Part shown: positions 1 to 5,828 of the stretch, piece by piece
How the letters are laid out: every line of letters starts with the position of its first letter
How positions within the stretch are numbered: the stretch's first letter is position 1
Source of the DNA: Micrococcales bacterium
Lineage (GTDB): Bacteria > Actinomycetota > Actinomycetes > S36-B12 > UBA5976
Assembly: GCA_024640585.1 (NCBI GenBank)
Contig: JAHEEQ010000134.1
Coordinates: forward strand, 1,226-17,511
Length of the DNA: 16,286 nucleotides
Direction: 5' to 3'
Program-made: the position numbers and the translations under genes
The notes under the pieces: generated by a model
What the model saw: only the letters and a program-made list of their open reading frames with translations
Database searches by the model: none
Told to the model about the DNA's origin: nothing

Positions 1-251
1 TGAGTGCGCAGAACTGTTTTTTGTGAAAGGTCAACGAGTGAACTTCCATCGTTGCAAACTGCGTACCAATGGTGACCCACCATCTCGGCGATTGGCAAAA
101 TGTCGATTGGCGAGCGACCGGTCGCAAAAACCACTGGGATACCTGCAGCAATAGCTTGATGTACTGCTGAAACCGCATCTGGATGAGGGGCTCCCGAGCC
201 TGTGGTCAACAAGGTTCCATCTAGGTCAGTTGCAATTAACGGCTTAGGCAC
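1..251 (-). CDS. Cof-type HAD-superfamily phosphatase, N-terminal part (cut by left window edge)
   Basis: Reading leftward from a GTG at 251-249 gives 83 codons without a stop. Motif I is DLDGTLL (nucleophile Asp9 and Asp11), motif II is FATGRS near residue 44, and CNDGS near residue 66 is the stretch where Cof/HAD-IIB proteins keep their 'NGA' motif. This order and spacing match the Cof family, which dephosphorylates small sugar phosphates, nucleotides or flavin precursors in the cytoplasm; the substrate cannot be told from this fragment. Motif III Lys and motif IV Asp lie outside the window. No ATG or strong ribosome site precedes the GTG, and a CACACT hexamer (258-263) sits 6 nt before it, as for leaderless genes nearby. 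The start codon is only 27 bp from that of the divergent acetyltransferase gene. Confidence 0.85.
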   Translation of the reverse strand, partial: MPKPLIATDLDGTLLTTGSGAPHPDAVSAVHQAIAAGIPVVFATGRSPIDILPIAEMVGHHWYAVCNDGSSLVDLSQKTVLRT

Positions 252-278
252 CGCGTGAGTGTGCCATAGCCTTGGGGC
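252..278. promoter_or_regulatory. Very short divergent promoter region (HAD gene / GNAT gene)
   Basis: Only 27 bp separate the GTG of the leftward HAD gene from the ATG of the rightward GNAT gene. Rightward, TAGCCT (267-272) ends 6 nt before the ATG and fits a leaderless -10 box. Leftward, CACACT (258-263) ends 6 nt before the GTG and is a weaker candidate. Any -35 contacts would lie inside the opposite gene's coding sequence, so the two polymerases would compete for the same DNA. Confidence 0.5.
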
Positions 279-761
279 ATGCGTTTTAGCGAGATAGGTG
301 GCACTTTATTGAGGCCATCACTTGCCCATGTTGATTCTTTTCGTGACTTACTTCATGATGAAGCGCTTCGTGGACAGGCAAAAGATTGGGACCTGCCATT
401 TGATGCGCCAGATTTGATTTTGCATAAACATATCCGCGAACTCGACCACACACACTATTGGTGGATTGACGATGGAACCTTGGTGGGCCGAATTCGTTTA
501 CGCGACAAAACAGATAGTGATTTCTATGAAACCCGCGGAGACGTGGGTTACGAAGTAAGACCCACATATCAACGTCGCGGCTATGCAACTTTGATGTTGC
601 GAGATCTGTTAATCGAAGCTGCTTCAGTTGGCAGGAATCATCTTCTCATTACCTGTTCACCTGGAAATACCGCATCGAGGCGAGTTATGGAAAAAAATGG
701 CGGTCAGCTACGAGATCTTTATCAAGGTGAATTTCTACGATTCGATTTCCAACTAAATTAA
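279..761 (+). CDS. GNAT-family N-acetyltransferase
   Basis: A 160-residue single-domain GNAT protein expected to move an acetyl group from acetyl-CoA to a small molecule or protein amine. Acetyl-CoA-binding motif A is seen at about residues 91-106 (YEVRPTYQRRGYATLM, with the R-R-G-Y-A loop). Motif B follows at residues 130-142 (NTASRRVMEKNGG). The central strand pair YWWIDDGTLVGRIRLR at 60-75 resembles predicted acetyltransferases of the COG3981 type. The start ATG lies 6 nt after a TAGCCT -10 box and has no ribosome-binding sequence, which suggests a leaderless mRNA. The stop is 4 bp before the next acetyltransferase gene, which has its own -10 box. The substrate is unknown. Confidence 0.9.
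   Translation: MRFSEIGGTLLRPSLAHVDSFRDLLHDEALRGQAKDWDLPFDAPDLILHKHIRELDHTHYWWIDDGTLVGRIRLRDKTDSDFYETRGDVGYEVRPTYQRRGYATLMLRDLLIEAASVGRNHLLITCSPGNTASRRVMEKNGGQLRDLYQGEFLRFDFQLN
754..759 (+). promoter_or_regulatory. -10 box (TAAATT) for the second GNAT gene
   Basis: TAAATT ends exactly 6 nt before the ATG at 766, the same geometry as at seven other starts in this window. It overlaps the last codons and stop of the first GNAT gene. There is no Shine-Dalgarno sequence, so a leaderless transcript beginning at the ATG is inferred. Confidence 0.55.
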
Positions 762-765
762 TCCA

Positions 766-1755
766 ATGACAATTACTTTTGCATCTAGGCTCAAAGATTT
801 ACCTTCTGGATATCACGCTCGCACGCCGCAAAGGTCAGACATTAAAGCTTGCACCGAAATTGTTCGAGCTGTCGATATTGCCTTCTGTGGTGAAACCACA
901 TCTACCGAAATTGAACTTGAAGGAGATTTATTTTCGCATTCAGTTCACGGTGATCGCGGCACTGCCCTAATATGCAAAGGTGACGAAGTTGTTGGATTCA
1001 TCAATGTATTCGACGAATTGAAAGACAATCGTGGGGTCTTCTTCGATATTTTCGAATCACCATCAATTTCTGAGGATGACGCAGTTGAGATCTCAAATGT
1101 GCTAATTGAAAATATGGAAATTTACGCCAAAGAATTGATGAGCGAATATGGCATCACCGAAGCTCCGTTAAAGACAGGGCTTTATGAAAGTGACTTTGGG
1201 TTCTTAAGAGGTTTGCAAACCAAAAGTTATAATTATCATCGGACTTATTGGCGCATGAAAATAGAGCACCAAGAATCACAACCGCAACCTAATTTCCCTG
1301 AAGGTTATGAAGTGTCGCAATATGTTGATTCTGAAGAAGCACTAAGGGAAGTCCACAATGTTCAGACAACAGCCTTTGCTGACTATTACGATTTCAATCC
1401 AACAAGCTGGGAGAGTTGGCAACAATGGTTTGCAGAGCCACTAAATGATTCCTCTAAGTGGAGACTAGTTCGTCACAGTGGCGAATTAGTCGGTTACATA
1501 ATGGGAAATAAACGATTTGAAGCAGAAAAATTCGGTTATGTAGCATCCATTGGAGTCTTGCGCGAACATCGTGGAAAAGGAATTGCTAGGGCTCTCTTGC
1601 TAGACATGTTCATACGAGACAAACAACGGGGCATGATAGGAACGATTCTGCATGGTGACTCTTCAAATCCAACCGGCGCGATGAAACTTTATGCATCTGT
1701 TGGGATGGAAACTGATCGTGTCTATTTGGGTTATCGAAAAGACTTCAATATTTAA
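766..1755 (+). CDS. Double-GNAT-domain acetyltransferase (MshD-like architecture)
   Basis: A 329-residue protein, twice the size of a single GNAT domain. The C-terminal half carries a clear acetyl-CoA site: residues 258-278 with VASIGVLREHRGKGIARALLL, then motif B at 301-314 (NPTGAMKLYASVGM). The N-terminal half (about 20-165) has GNAT-like content such as GDEVVGFINVFDE near 72-84, but no R-x-x-G-x-G/A loop, so it probably does not bind acetyl-CoA normally. Fused tandem GNAT domains with only the C-terminal site clearly intact recall actinobacterial MshD (mycothiol synthase). The sequence does not let me assign mycothiol synthesis, and no mycothiol gene is nearby. It is 4 bp after another GNAT gene. 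Its stop abuts the stop of the convergent DUF4287 gene with no base between. Confidence 0.85.
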   Translation: MTITFASRLKDLPSGYHARTPQRSDIKACTEIVRAVDIAFCGETTSTEIELEGDLFSHSVHGDRGTALICKGDEVVGFINVFDELKDNRGVFFDIFESPSISEDDAVEISNVLIENMEIYAKELMSEYGITEAPLKTGLYESDFGFLRGLQTKSYNYHRTYWRMKIEHQESQPQPNFPEGYEVSQYVDSEEALREVHNVQTTAFADYYDFNPTSWESWQQWFAEPLNDSSKWRLVRHSGELVGYIMGNKRFEAEKFGYVASIGVLREHRGKGIARALLLDMFIRDKQRGMIGTILHGDSSNPTGAMKLYASVGMETDRVYLGYRKDFNI

Positions 1756-1968
1756 TTAAAGATTATTTTCTTTTCGAAATACTGCAACTAGCGCATTCGC
1801 GTGTCCTTGTCCCATTTCAAATTTCTCTTTTAGATGCCCAACCTGCTCCATATGTGCAAGTTTTGAAACCTTTTTAAGTTCCTTCATCCAAAATTCGATT
1901 GGCTTGCCATATTTCTTTTCGATAGAAGGGAAATAGGTAGCGGGTCCGGTGAGTTTCTTTTCTGCCAT
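1756..1968 (-). CDS. Small DUF4287-domain protein
   Basis: A 70-residue soluble protein with a Lys-rich N-terminus. Residues 10-27 (ATYFPSIEKKYGKPIEFW) and 44-66 (GHLKEKFEMGQGHANALVAVF) match the DUF4287 pattern, in which an 'E-K-x-G-K-x' segment is followed by 'W/H-L-K-x-x-F-x-x-G-x-G-H-A-x-A-L/I-V'. The function of this domain is not established. The start ATG is supported by a TATATT box exactly 6 nt upstream. It converges on the GNAT gene with stop codons touching, leaving no room for a terminator hairpin between them. Confidence 0.85.
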   Translation of the reverse strand: MAEKKLTGPATYFPSIEKKYGKPIEFWMKELKKVSKLAHMEQVGHLKEKFEMGQGHANALVAVFRKENNL

Positions 1969-1974
1969 ACGCTA

Positions 1975-1980
1975 AATATA
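1975..1980 (-). promoter_or_regulatory. -10 box (TATATT) for the DUF4287 gene
   Basis: On the minus strand TATATT is followed by 6 nt (TAGCGT) and then the ATG. It is close to the TATAAT consensus. No ribosome-binding sequence is present, so a leaderless transcript is inferred. Confidence 0.6.
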
Positions 1981-2057
1981 GGCAAATATGCTTCCGGTCG
2001 AGAATCACACTGCATATTCGGGACTTTTGCCCTTACTGCTACGCGAGTCACATTCCA

Positions 2058-2063
2058 TAAGTT
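2058..2063 (+). promoter_or_regulatory. -10 box (TAAGTT) for the two-TM protein gene
   Basis: TAAGTT is followed by TGCGCC (6 nt) and the ATG at 2070. The 101-bp gap 1969-2069 therefore holds two back-to-back leaderless promoters. No clear -35 was found at the expected distance. Confidence 0.55.
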
Positions 2064-2069
2064 TGCGCC

Positions 2070-2645
2070 ATGAACAGAAAAACCTTAGACAAAATGGTTA
2101 GTTACCTAGGCCTTGCAATTGCTGGCCTATTAGTAGTTGCAGGATATTTGGCCCAAACCGGCTATTCCTTCGCAAACACCTCAGTGACCGAACAATTGGT
2201 TGAACAAAATATTGACTTCCCGAGTGCCGATAACGCGCCAGTTGCTGGCGAAGGCGGCTTCACCCAAGCTGACGTTGATGCATTAACTCCTTTCCTTGGT
2301 ACCTCACTTTCAACAGGTGATGGCGCAAAGGCTTACGCAGATCATTACATCAAGGTTCACATGGCTGGCATTGGTGCTGGCAAGACTTACTCTGAAATTT
2401 CAGGTGCATACATGGCAGCGCTTCAAACCGCACCTACCGCACCAGAAACTGCAGCTCTTGGACAACAACGTATGACAATGTTCATGGGTGACACACTTCG
2501 CGGTTTGTTGCTAGAAGCATACGCATTCTGGACAATCGGTCAGATTGCATTGATCGCTTCCTACGTTTGCTTCGCCGGCGCAGTTGTGTTCCTACTCCTA
2601 GCTTTGCTTGGCTTGCGCCACGCAAAGGCAGTGGAAACTGCTTAG
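2070..2645 (+). CDS. Conserved actinobacterial two-TM membrane protein of unknown function
   Basis: A 191-residue protein. One hydrophobic helix lies at about residues 11-31 (YLGLAIAGLLVVAGYLAQTG) and another at about 155-182 (WTIGQIALIASYVCFAGAVVFLLLALLG). The approximately 120 residues between them (NTSVTEQLVEQNIDFPSAD... GDTLRGLLLEAYAFW) are likely outside the membrane on the periplasmic/exterior side. The layout, including YADHYIKVHM, GKTYSEIS and LRGLLLEAYAFWTIGQIA, resembles a family I associate with Actinobacteria, where it is usually labelled hypothetical. No catalytic motif can be seen. The gene stands alone, with its own -10 box upstream and a strong intrinsic terminator 14 bp after its stop. 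Confidence 0.75.
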   Translation: MNRKTLDKMVSYLGLAIAGLLVVAGYLAQTGYSFANTSVTEQLVEQNIDFPSADNAPVAGEGGFTQADVDALTPFLGTSLSTGDGAKAYADHYIKVHMAGIGAGKTYSEISGAYMAALQTAPTAPETAALGQQRMTMFMGDTLRGLLLEAYAFWTIGQIALIASYVCFAGAVVFLLLALLGLRHAKAVETA

Positions 2646-2659
2646 CATTACCTCTCCTC

Positions 2660-2706
2660 GAAGAGTGAGGGCTCGCAGAAAATGCAGCCCTCACTCTTCT
2701 TTTTTT
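2660..2706 (+). terminator. Strong rho-independent terminator
   Basis: The left arm 2660-2673 (GAAGAGTGAGGGCT) pairs perfectly with 2686-2699 (AGCCCTCACTCTTC). An inner GCA/TGC extension leaves a bulged C, and seven T residues follow (2700-2706). It ends the transcript of the two-TM protein and insulates the MFS gene downstream. Confidence 0.95.
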
Positions 2707-2715
2707 CTTTAACGC

Positions 2716-2721
2716 TAACCT
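2716..2721 (+). promoter_or_regulatory. -10 box (TAACCT) for the first MFS gene
   Basis: TAACCT ends 7 nt before the ATG at 2729, one base longer than the 6-nt spacing seen elsewhere. It lies directly after the terminator, so the gene must be transcribed from here. No ribosome-binding sequence is present. Confidence 0.5.
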
Positions 2722-2728
2722 TAGGCAA

Positions 2729-3934
2729 ATGAGCGAATATAGAGATTTACTACGAATTCCAGGTGCACTTCGCCTAATCTTGTCTTCGCTACCACCTCGC
2801 ACTGCATACGGCATGGTTGGGCTCGCGCTCTTTTTCCACATTCTCGATTTAACAAATAGCCTTTCTTCAGCCGGATTAGTCATTGGCGCGCAAACTCTTG
2901 TCTCTTCTATGTCAGCAGGTGTGCGCGGACATGCAATTGATAAGTGGGGACAAACCAGACCGCTCTTGGTACTTGTTCCGCTTTACACGATTTCAACTAT
3001 TTCTCTAGCCTTTTTTGCTACTGACGTAACAAGTGCATTCATTACGGCAATGTTGATGGGGTTAACTTCCCCACCAATAAATTTGAGCATGCGTCCGCTT
3101 TGGGTAGTAGTTGCTGGCCAAGAAAGAATTCGAACTGCTTATGCACTTGATTCCACAGTTCTAAACGTCACAAATTTGATAGGTCCAGCTATCGGAACAT
3201 GGTTGGCGCTTCAATTCTCAGGCAGAGTTGCACTCACAACAACTGGGTTATTGATGTTAGTCGGTGGAACTCTGCTCCTGACAAACCCAACTTCTCGAAG
3301 CTGGGTCCCAGAAGACCGTGTTGAAGGTGAAAAAGGTATCTTCCGATCTCCAGCAATGCGAGTTTTGGCCATGGAAGCGGTGCTCATTGGACTTGGCTAC
3401 GGACTTCTAGATATTGCAGTTCCAGCCCGAGCAACTATCCAAAATTTAGAAGGTTGGGCAGCTCCATCTTTAGCGGCAGCTGCACTAGGCGGCATCCTCG
3501 GCGGCATGTATGCCGGTACCAAATTAAAGCATCTTGTACCTCTGCGTGGCCTTTACATAACCCAATACACATTTTCAATAATTGCGCTACCTCTTTTTAT
3601 GCTGCCAGCTGGTCTACCAACCGCAACTCTGATGTTTGTAATTGGGTTGCCACTCGGAGCTGCCCAAGTTTTTTACTTAGAAACAATTGACATAGTTCGA
3701 CCGAGAGGTGCAGCAGTCGCATCGCTGGGTTCTATTTGGTTTATCGAAGGATCCGCTGCTGCCTTAGGAAATTCGATTGGCGGAATAGTTGCGGAAAATT
3801 CGCGTGAATATGGACCTTCTTACACATTAATAATCAGTAGCGTGCTATTTATACTTTCAGCATACACATTGCACAGATCAGCGAAAGGTTCTCTAAAGCA
3901 GGCAATGAGCCACGGAGTGGAATCCGCTGATTAG
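2729..3934 (+). CDS. Major facilitator superfamily (MFS) transporter
   Basis: A 401-residue integral membrane protein with the hydrophobic pattern of about 12 TM helices in two halves separated by a hydrophilic stretch (residues 185-208, NPTSRSWVPEDRVEGEKG). The loop after helix 2 reads GHAIDKWGQTRPLL (67-80), a degenerate form of the MFS motif A (G-x-x-x-D-R-x-G-x-R). Small-residue helices such as LAAAALGGILGGMYAG (248-263) fit MFS packing. Substrate and direction are unknown; efflux is likely but not shown. The TAG stop overlaps the TAA stop of convergent htpX by 4 bp. Confidence 0.88.
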   Translation: MSEYRDLLRIPGALRLILSSLPPRTAYGMVGLALFFHILDLTNSLSSAGLVIGAQTLVSSMSAGVRGHAIDKWGQTRPLLVLVPLYTISTISLAFFATDVTSAFITAMLMGLTSPPINLSMRPLWVVVAGQERIRTAYALDSTVLNVTNLIGPAIGTWLALQFSGRVALTTTGLLMLVGGTLLLTNPTSRSWVPEDRVEGEKGIFRSPAMRVLAMEAVLIGLGYGLLDIAVPARATIQNLEGWAAPSLAAAALGGILGGMYAGTKLKHLVPLRGLYITQYTFSIIALPLFMLPAGLPTATLMFVIGLPLGAAQVFYLETIDIVRPRGAAVASLGSIWFIEGSAAALGNSIGGIVAENSREYGPSYTLIISSVLFILSAYTLHRSAKGSLKQAMSHGVESAD

Positions 3935-4839
3935 TCTTTGTAGCTGCCGTCTTCTAGAGATTTTAGAGTAGCAATTCTTTCACTTAGAGGTGGATGCGTT
4001 GCAAACAATCTACTCGTAAACGAAGAATCTAAAGGGGACTCAATCCAAACATGAGCAACGGAAGTAGATCGTTGTCGAACCACAGTCGAATCCTGTTCCA
4101 GTTGTTCAAGTGCTCTGCGTAGGCCAGCAGGATTACGCGTGAATTCCACGCCTGTTGCATCTGCTAGGGATTCTCGGTTTCTAGATATTGCAGACCGTAA
4201 GAGCATGGCCGCAAGAGGCGCCAAAATGACTACAATCAAAATTCCAATTAAAGCAATTGGATTGGCATTGCGGTCTCGATCTCTACCACCACCGAACCAA
4301 AGAATTCGGCCAACCATGTCACTCATCAATGCAATTGCCCCAGCTGTTGTGGCAGCTACTGCAGAAACCAGTGTGTCTCGATTTGCAACATGTGCCATCT
4401 CATGGGCTGCAACACCTTGCAATTGTTCACGATCCATTACGCGCAGGATTCCGGTCGTAAATGCAATTACTGCGTGTTCAGGATCTCGACCCGTTGCAAA
4501 AGCATTTGGTGCATCATCTTCAACAATTGCAACTTTTGGCATCGGCATTCCGGATGCAATTACAACTTCGTGAACAATGTTGTAGAGCTGTGGGGCATCA
4601 CTTTCTTCAATTATACGCGCACCAGTCATTGTTAGAACAATGCGATCACTCGCGTAATAAGACCACCATGTTCCGCCAACGGAAATGAATACAACAAGTG
4701 GAACCAGCCCTGTTGATGCAACACCAAAATACAAGCCAACAACATAGAGCACAAAAGCGGTTAAGGACGCCATCATCGCAATCAAAATAATTGTTTTGCG
4801 TTTATTGGCAGACTGCATTGCCTTAAATGAAACGGCCAT
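3931..4839 (-). CDS. htpX: M48-family membrane zinc metalloprotease HtpX
   Basis: A 302-residue protein of HtpX length (E. coli 293). Two TM helices near the N-terminus (about 16-34 and 40-58) precede the protease domain. The zinc motif HEMAH lies at 146-150 (His146, Glu147, His150), with the third ligand Glu223 in NRESLAD. A further hydrophobic stretch lies at 196-214, and the family's C-terminal THPPLSERI is at 281-289. HtpX degrades misfolded membrane proteins on the cytoplasmic face. It starts 7 bp after the lemA stop, with a weak AGGT-type ribosome site that overlaps that stop, so coupled translation is likely. LemA next to an M48 protease is a recurrent bacterial pair. Its 3' end overlaps the convergent MFS gene and has no terminator hairpin of its own. 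Confidence 0.95.
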   Translation of the reverse strand: MAVSFKAMQSANKRKTIILIAMMASLTAFVLYVVGLYFGVASTGLVPLVVFISVGGTWWSYYASDRIVLTMTGARIIEESDAPQLYNIVHEVVIASGMPMPKVAIVEDDAPNAFATGRDPEHAVIAFTTGILRVMDREQLQGVAAHEMAHVANRDTLVSAVAATTAGAIALMSDMVGRILWFGGGRDRDRNANPIALIGILIVVILAPLAAMLLRSAISRNRESLADATGVEFTRNPAGLRRALEQLEQDSTVVRQRSTSVAHVWIESPLDSSFTSRLFATHPPLSERIATLKSLEDGSYKD

Positions 4840-4846
4840 GAATTAC

Positions 4847-5434
4847 CTAGAACTGAACTTTTGGTGCCTTGCGTGCTTCAGGATCGTCGATTTCGTAAAA
4901 CTCTCGAGCCGAAACTTTTGCAAGAGGTGCAAAGAACATTCCTGGAATTGCTTGAACAGTTGAATTCAATTGATTAACTGAATCGTTGTAATACTGGCGC
5001 GCGAAAGCCACTTTGTTTTCCGTGCCAGCAAGTTCTTCTTGCAGTTGTGAAAAGTTTGCAGAAGCTTTGAGGTCTGGGTAAGCCTCACTTACAGCCAAGA
5101 GACCGCGTAGCGCTTGAGTTAATACCCCATCGGCTGCAGCAACATCGTGCACACCTTGTGCTGCCGTTGCCTGGGCGCGAGCAGCAATAACCTTTTCGAA
5201 AGTTTCCTTTTCATGGGAGGCATAGCCTTTGACGGTTTCAACTAAATTTGGAATCAAATCTGAACGACGACGCAGCTGAACCTCAATTTGAGCAAAGGCC
5301 TCAGATACGCCGTTGTTCAGGCGGATTAATTTGTTGTACTGACTAATCGCAAAAAGCACTAGTATTGCAATGACTGCCAAAATGGCGATTGTTACGGAAC
5401 TCATGAGGACAAGGTACTCCCACGCCTCATTCAT
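4847..5434 (-). CDS. lemA: LemA-family membrane protein
   Basis: A 195-residue protein. One N-terminal TM helix at about 10-31 is followed by the diagnostic LemA segment: YNKLIRLNNGVSEAF (33-47), QIEVQLRRRSDLIPNL (49-64), then VETVKGYASHE (65-75). The rest is predicted long helices, and it ends in the usual basic tail (ARKAPKVQF). The family role is unclear; it repeatedly occurs beside HtpX/M48 proteases and may present substrates or respond to envelope stress. It starts 15 bp after the rhodanese stop. A weak CATTTT hexamer 6 nt before the ATG could give it its own leaderless transcript; otherwise it is read through from the rhodanese promoter. Confidence 0.95.
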   Translation of the reverse strand: MNEAWEYLVLMSSVTIAILAVIAILVLFAISQYNKLIRLNNGVSEAFAQIEVQLRRRSDLIPNLVETVKGYASHEKETFEKVIAARAQATAAQGVHDVAAADGVLTQALRGLLAVSEAYPDLKASANFSQLQEELAGTENKVAFARQYYNDSVNQLNSTVQAIPGMFFAPLAKVSAREFYEIDDPEARKAPKVQF

Positions 5435-5449
5435 GCAACCAAAATGTGG

Positions 5450-5803
5450 CTATTGTCCTAATTCCCAGCCGTTTGAGAGCATGGAATCGATCCCACCACC
5501 ATCAAGCACTGTAAATCCAGAATCACTCATAATTCCAGCAGCGATTGCCGAACGGCGCCCGCTATGGCAGTAAACCAAGTAAACACCCGACTTATCCAGT
5601 GCTGCGATACCCGATGCAAAAGCTGAACCTTCCACATCTATATTGATTGCACCTGCAACATGGCCCTGTGCATATTCTGCCGGAGTGCGTACATCAATAA
5701 CTTGTGTGATTTTGGAATTACTTGGGCTGGTGTCTTCGGATGATGCACAACCACTTAGAGCCAGACCAAGAACTGCAATAACTGAGATCAGAATTTTCTT
5801 CAT
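5450..5803 (-). CDS. Rhodanese-domain sulfurtransferase lipoprotein
   Basis: A 117-residue protein. MKKILISVIAVLGLALSGC is a lipoprotein signal peptide, with lipobox L-S-G-C and lipidated Cys19. The mature part is a single rhodanese domain: IDVRTPAEYAQGHVAGAINID (36-56), then active-site loop C79-H-S-G-R-R-S85, ending in LDGGGIDSMLSNGWEL. Cys79 is the expected persulfide carrier, so the enzyme is likely active in thiosulfate or persulfide sulfane-sulfur transfer. The signal places it on the outer face of the cytoplasmic membrane. Directly before it lies a 16-bp palindrome typical of CsoR/CstR-family operators overlapping its -10 box. It starts 25 bp after glnE but clearly has its own promoter. 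lemA and htpX follow and may be co-transcribed. Confidence 0.93.
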   Translation of the reverse strand: MKKILISVIAVLGLALSGCASSEDTSPSNSKITQVIDVRTPAEYAQGHVAGAINIDVEGSAFASGIAALDKSGVYLVYCHSGRRSAIAAGIMSDSGFTVLDGGGIDSMLSNGWELGQ

Positions 5804-5809
5804 GCCTAG

Positions 5810-5828
5810 AGCATACCCCTAGGGGTAT
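5810..5828 (-). promoter_or_regulatory. Rhodanese promoter with CsoR/CstR-like operator palindrome
   Basis: ATACCCCTAGGGGTAT (5813-5828) is a perfect 16-bp palindrome. Its last three bases (minus-strand reading) start the -10 hexamer TATGCT (5810-5815), which ends exactly 6 nt before the rhodanese ATG at 5803. A repressor on the palindrome would cover the -10 and the spacer. The A/T-CCCC-GGGG-A/T form matches operators of the CsoR family (copper CsoR, persulfide CstR), and CstR-type repressors are known to control sulfurtransferase genes. No T-tract follows, so it is not a terminator for glnE. Confidence 0.75.

Noticed and set aside
1985..2018. Inverted repeat AATATGC / GCATATT between the DUF4287 and two-TM genes
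   Set aside because: Seven-base arms with a 20-nt spacer are expected about once in a few such regions by chance, and the arms do not line up with either promoter in a convincing way.
4139..4573. 144-codon open frame on the plus strand inside htpX
   Set aside because: It is the opposite strand of the HtpX protease domain, whose zinc motif and family signatures are clear; no start signal or family resemblance.
5813..5828. The 16-bp palindrome as a glnE transcription terminator
   Set aside because: No T-tract follows on the minus strand, and the palindrome overlaps a well-placed -10 box; an operator explains it better.
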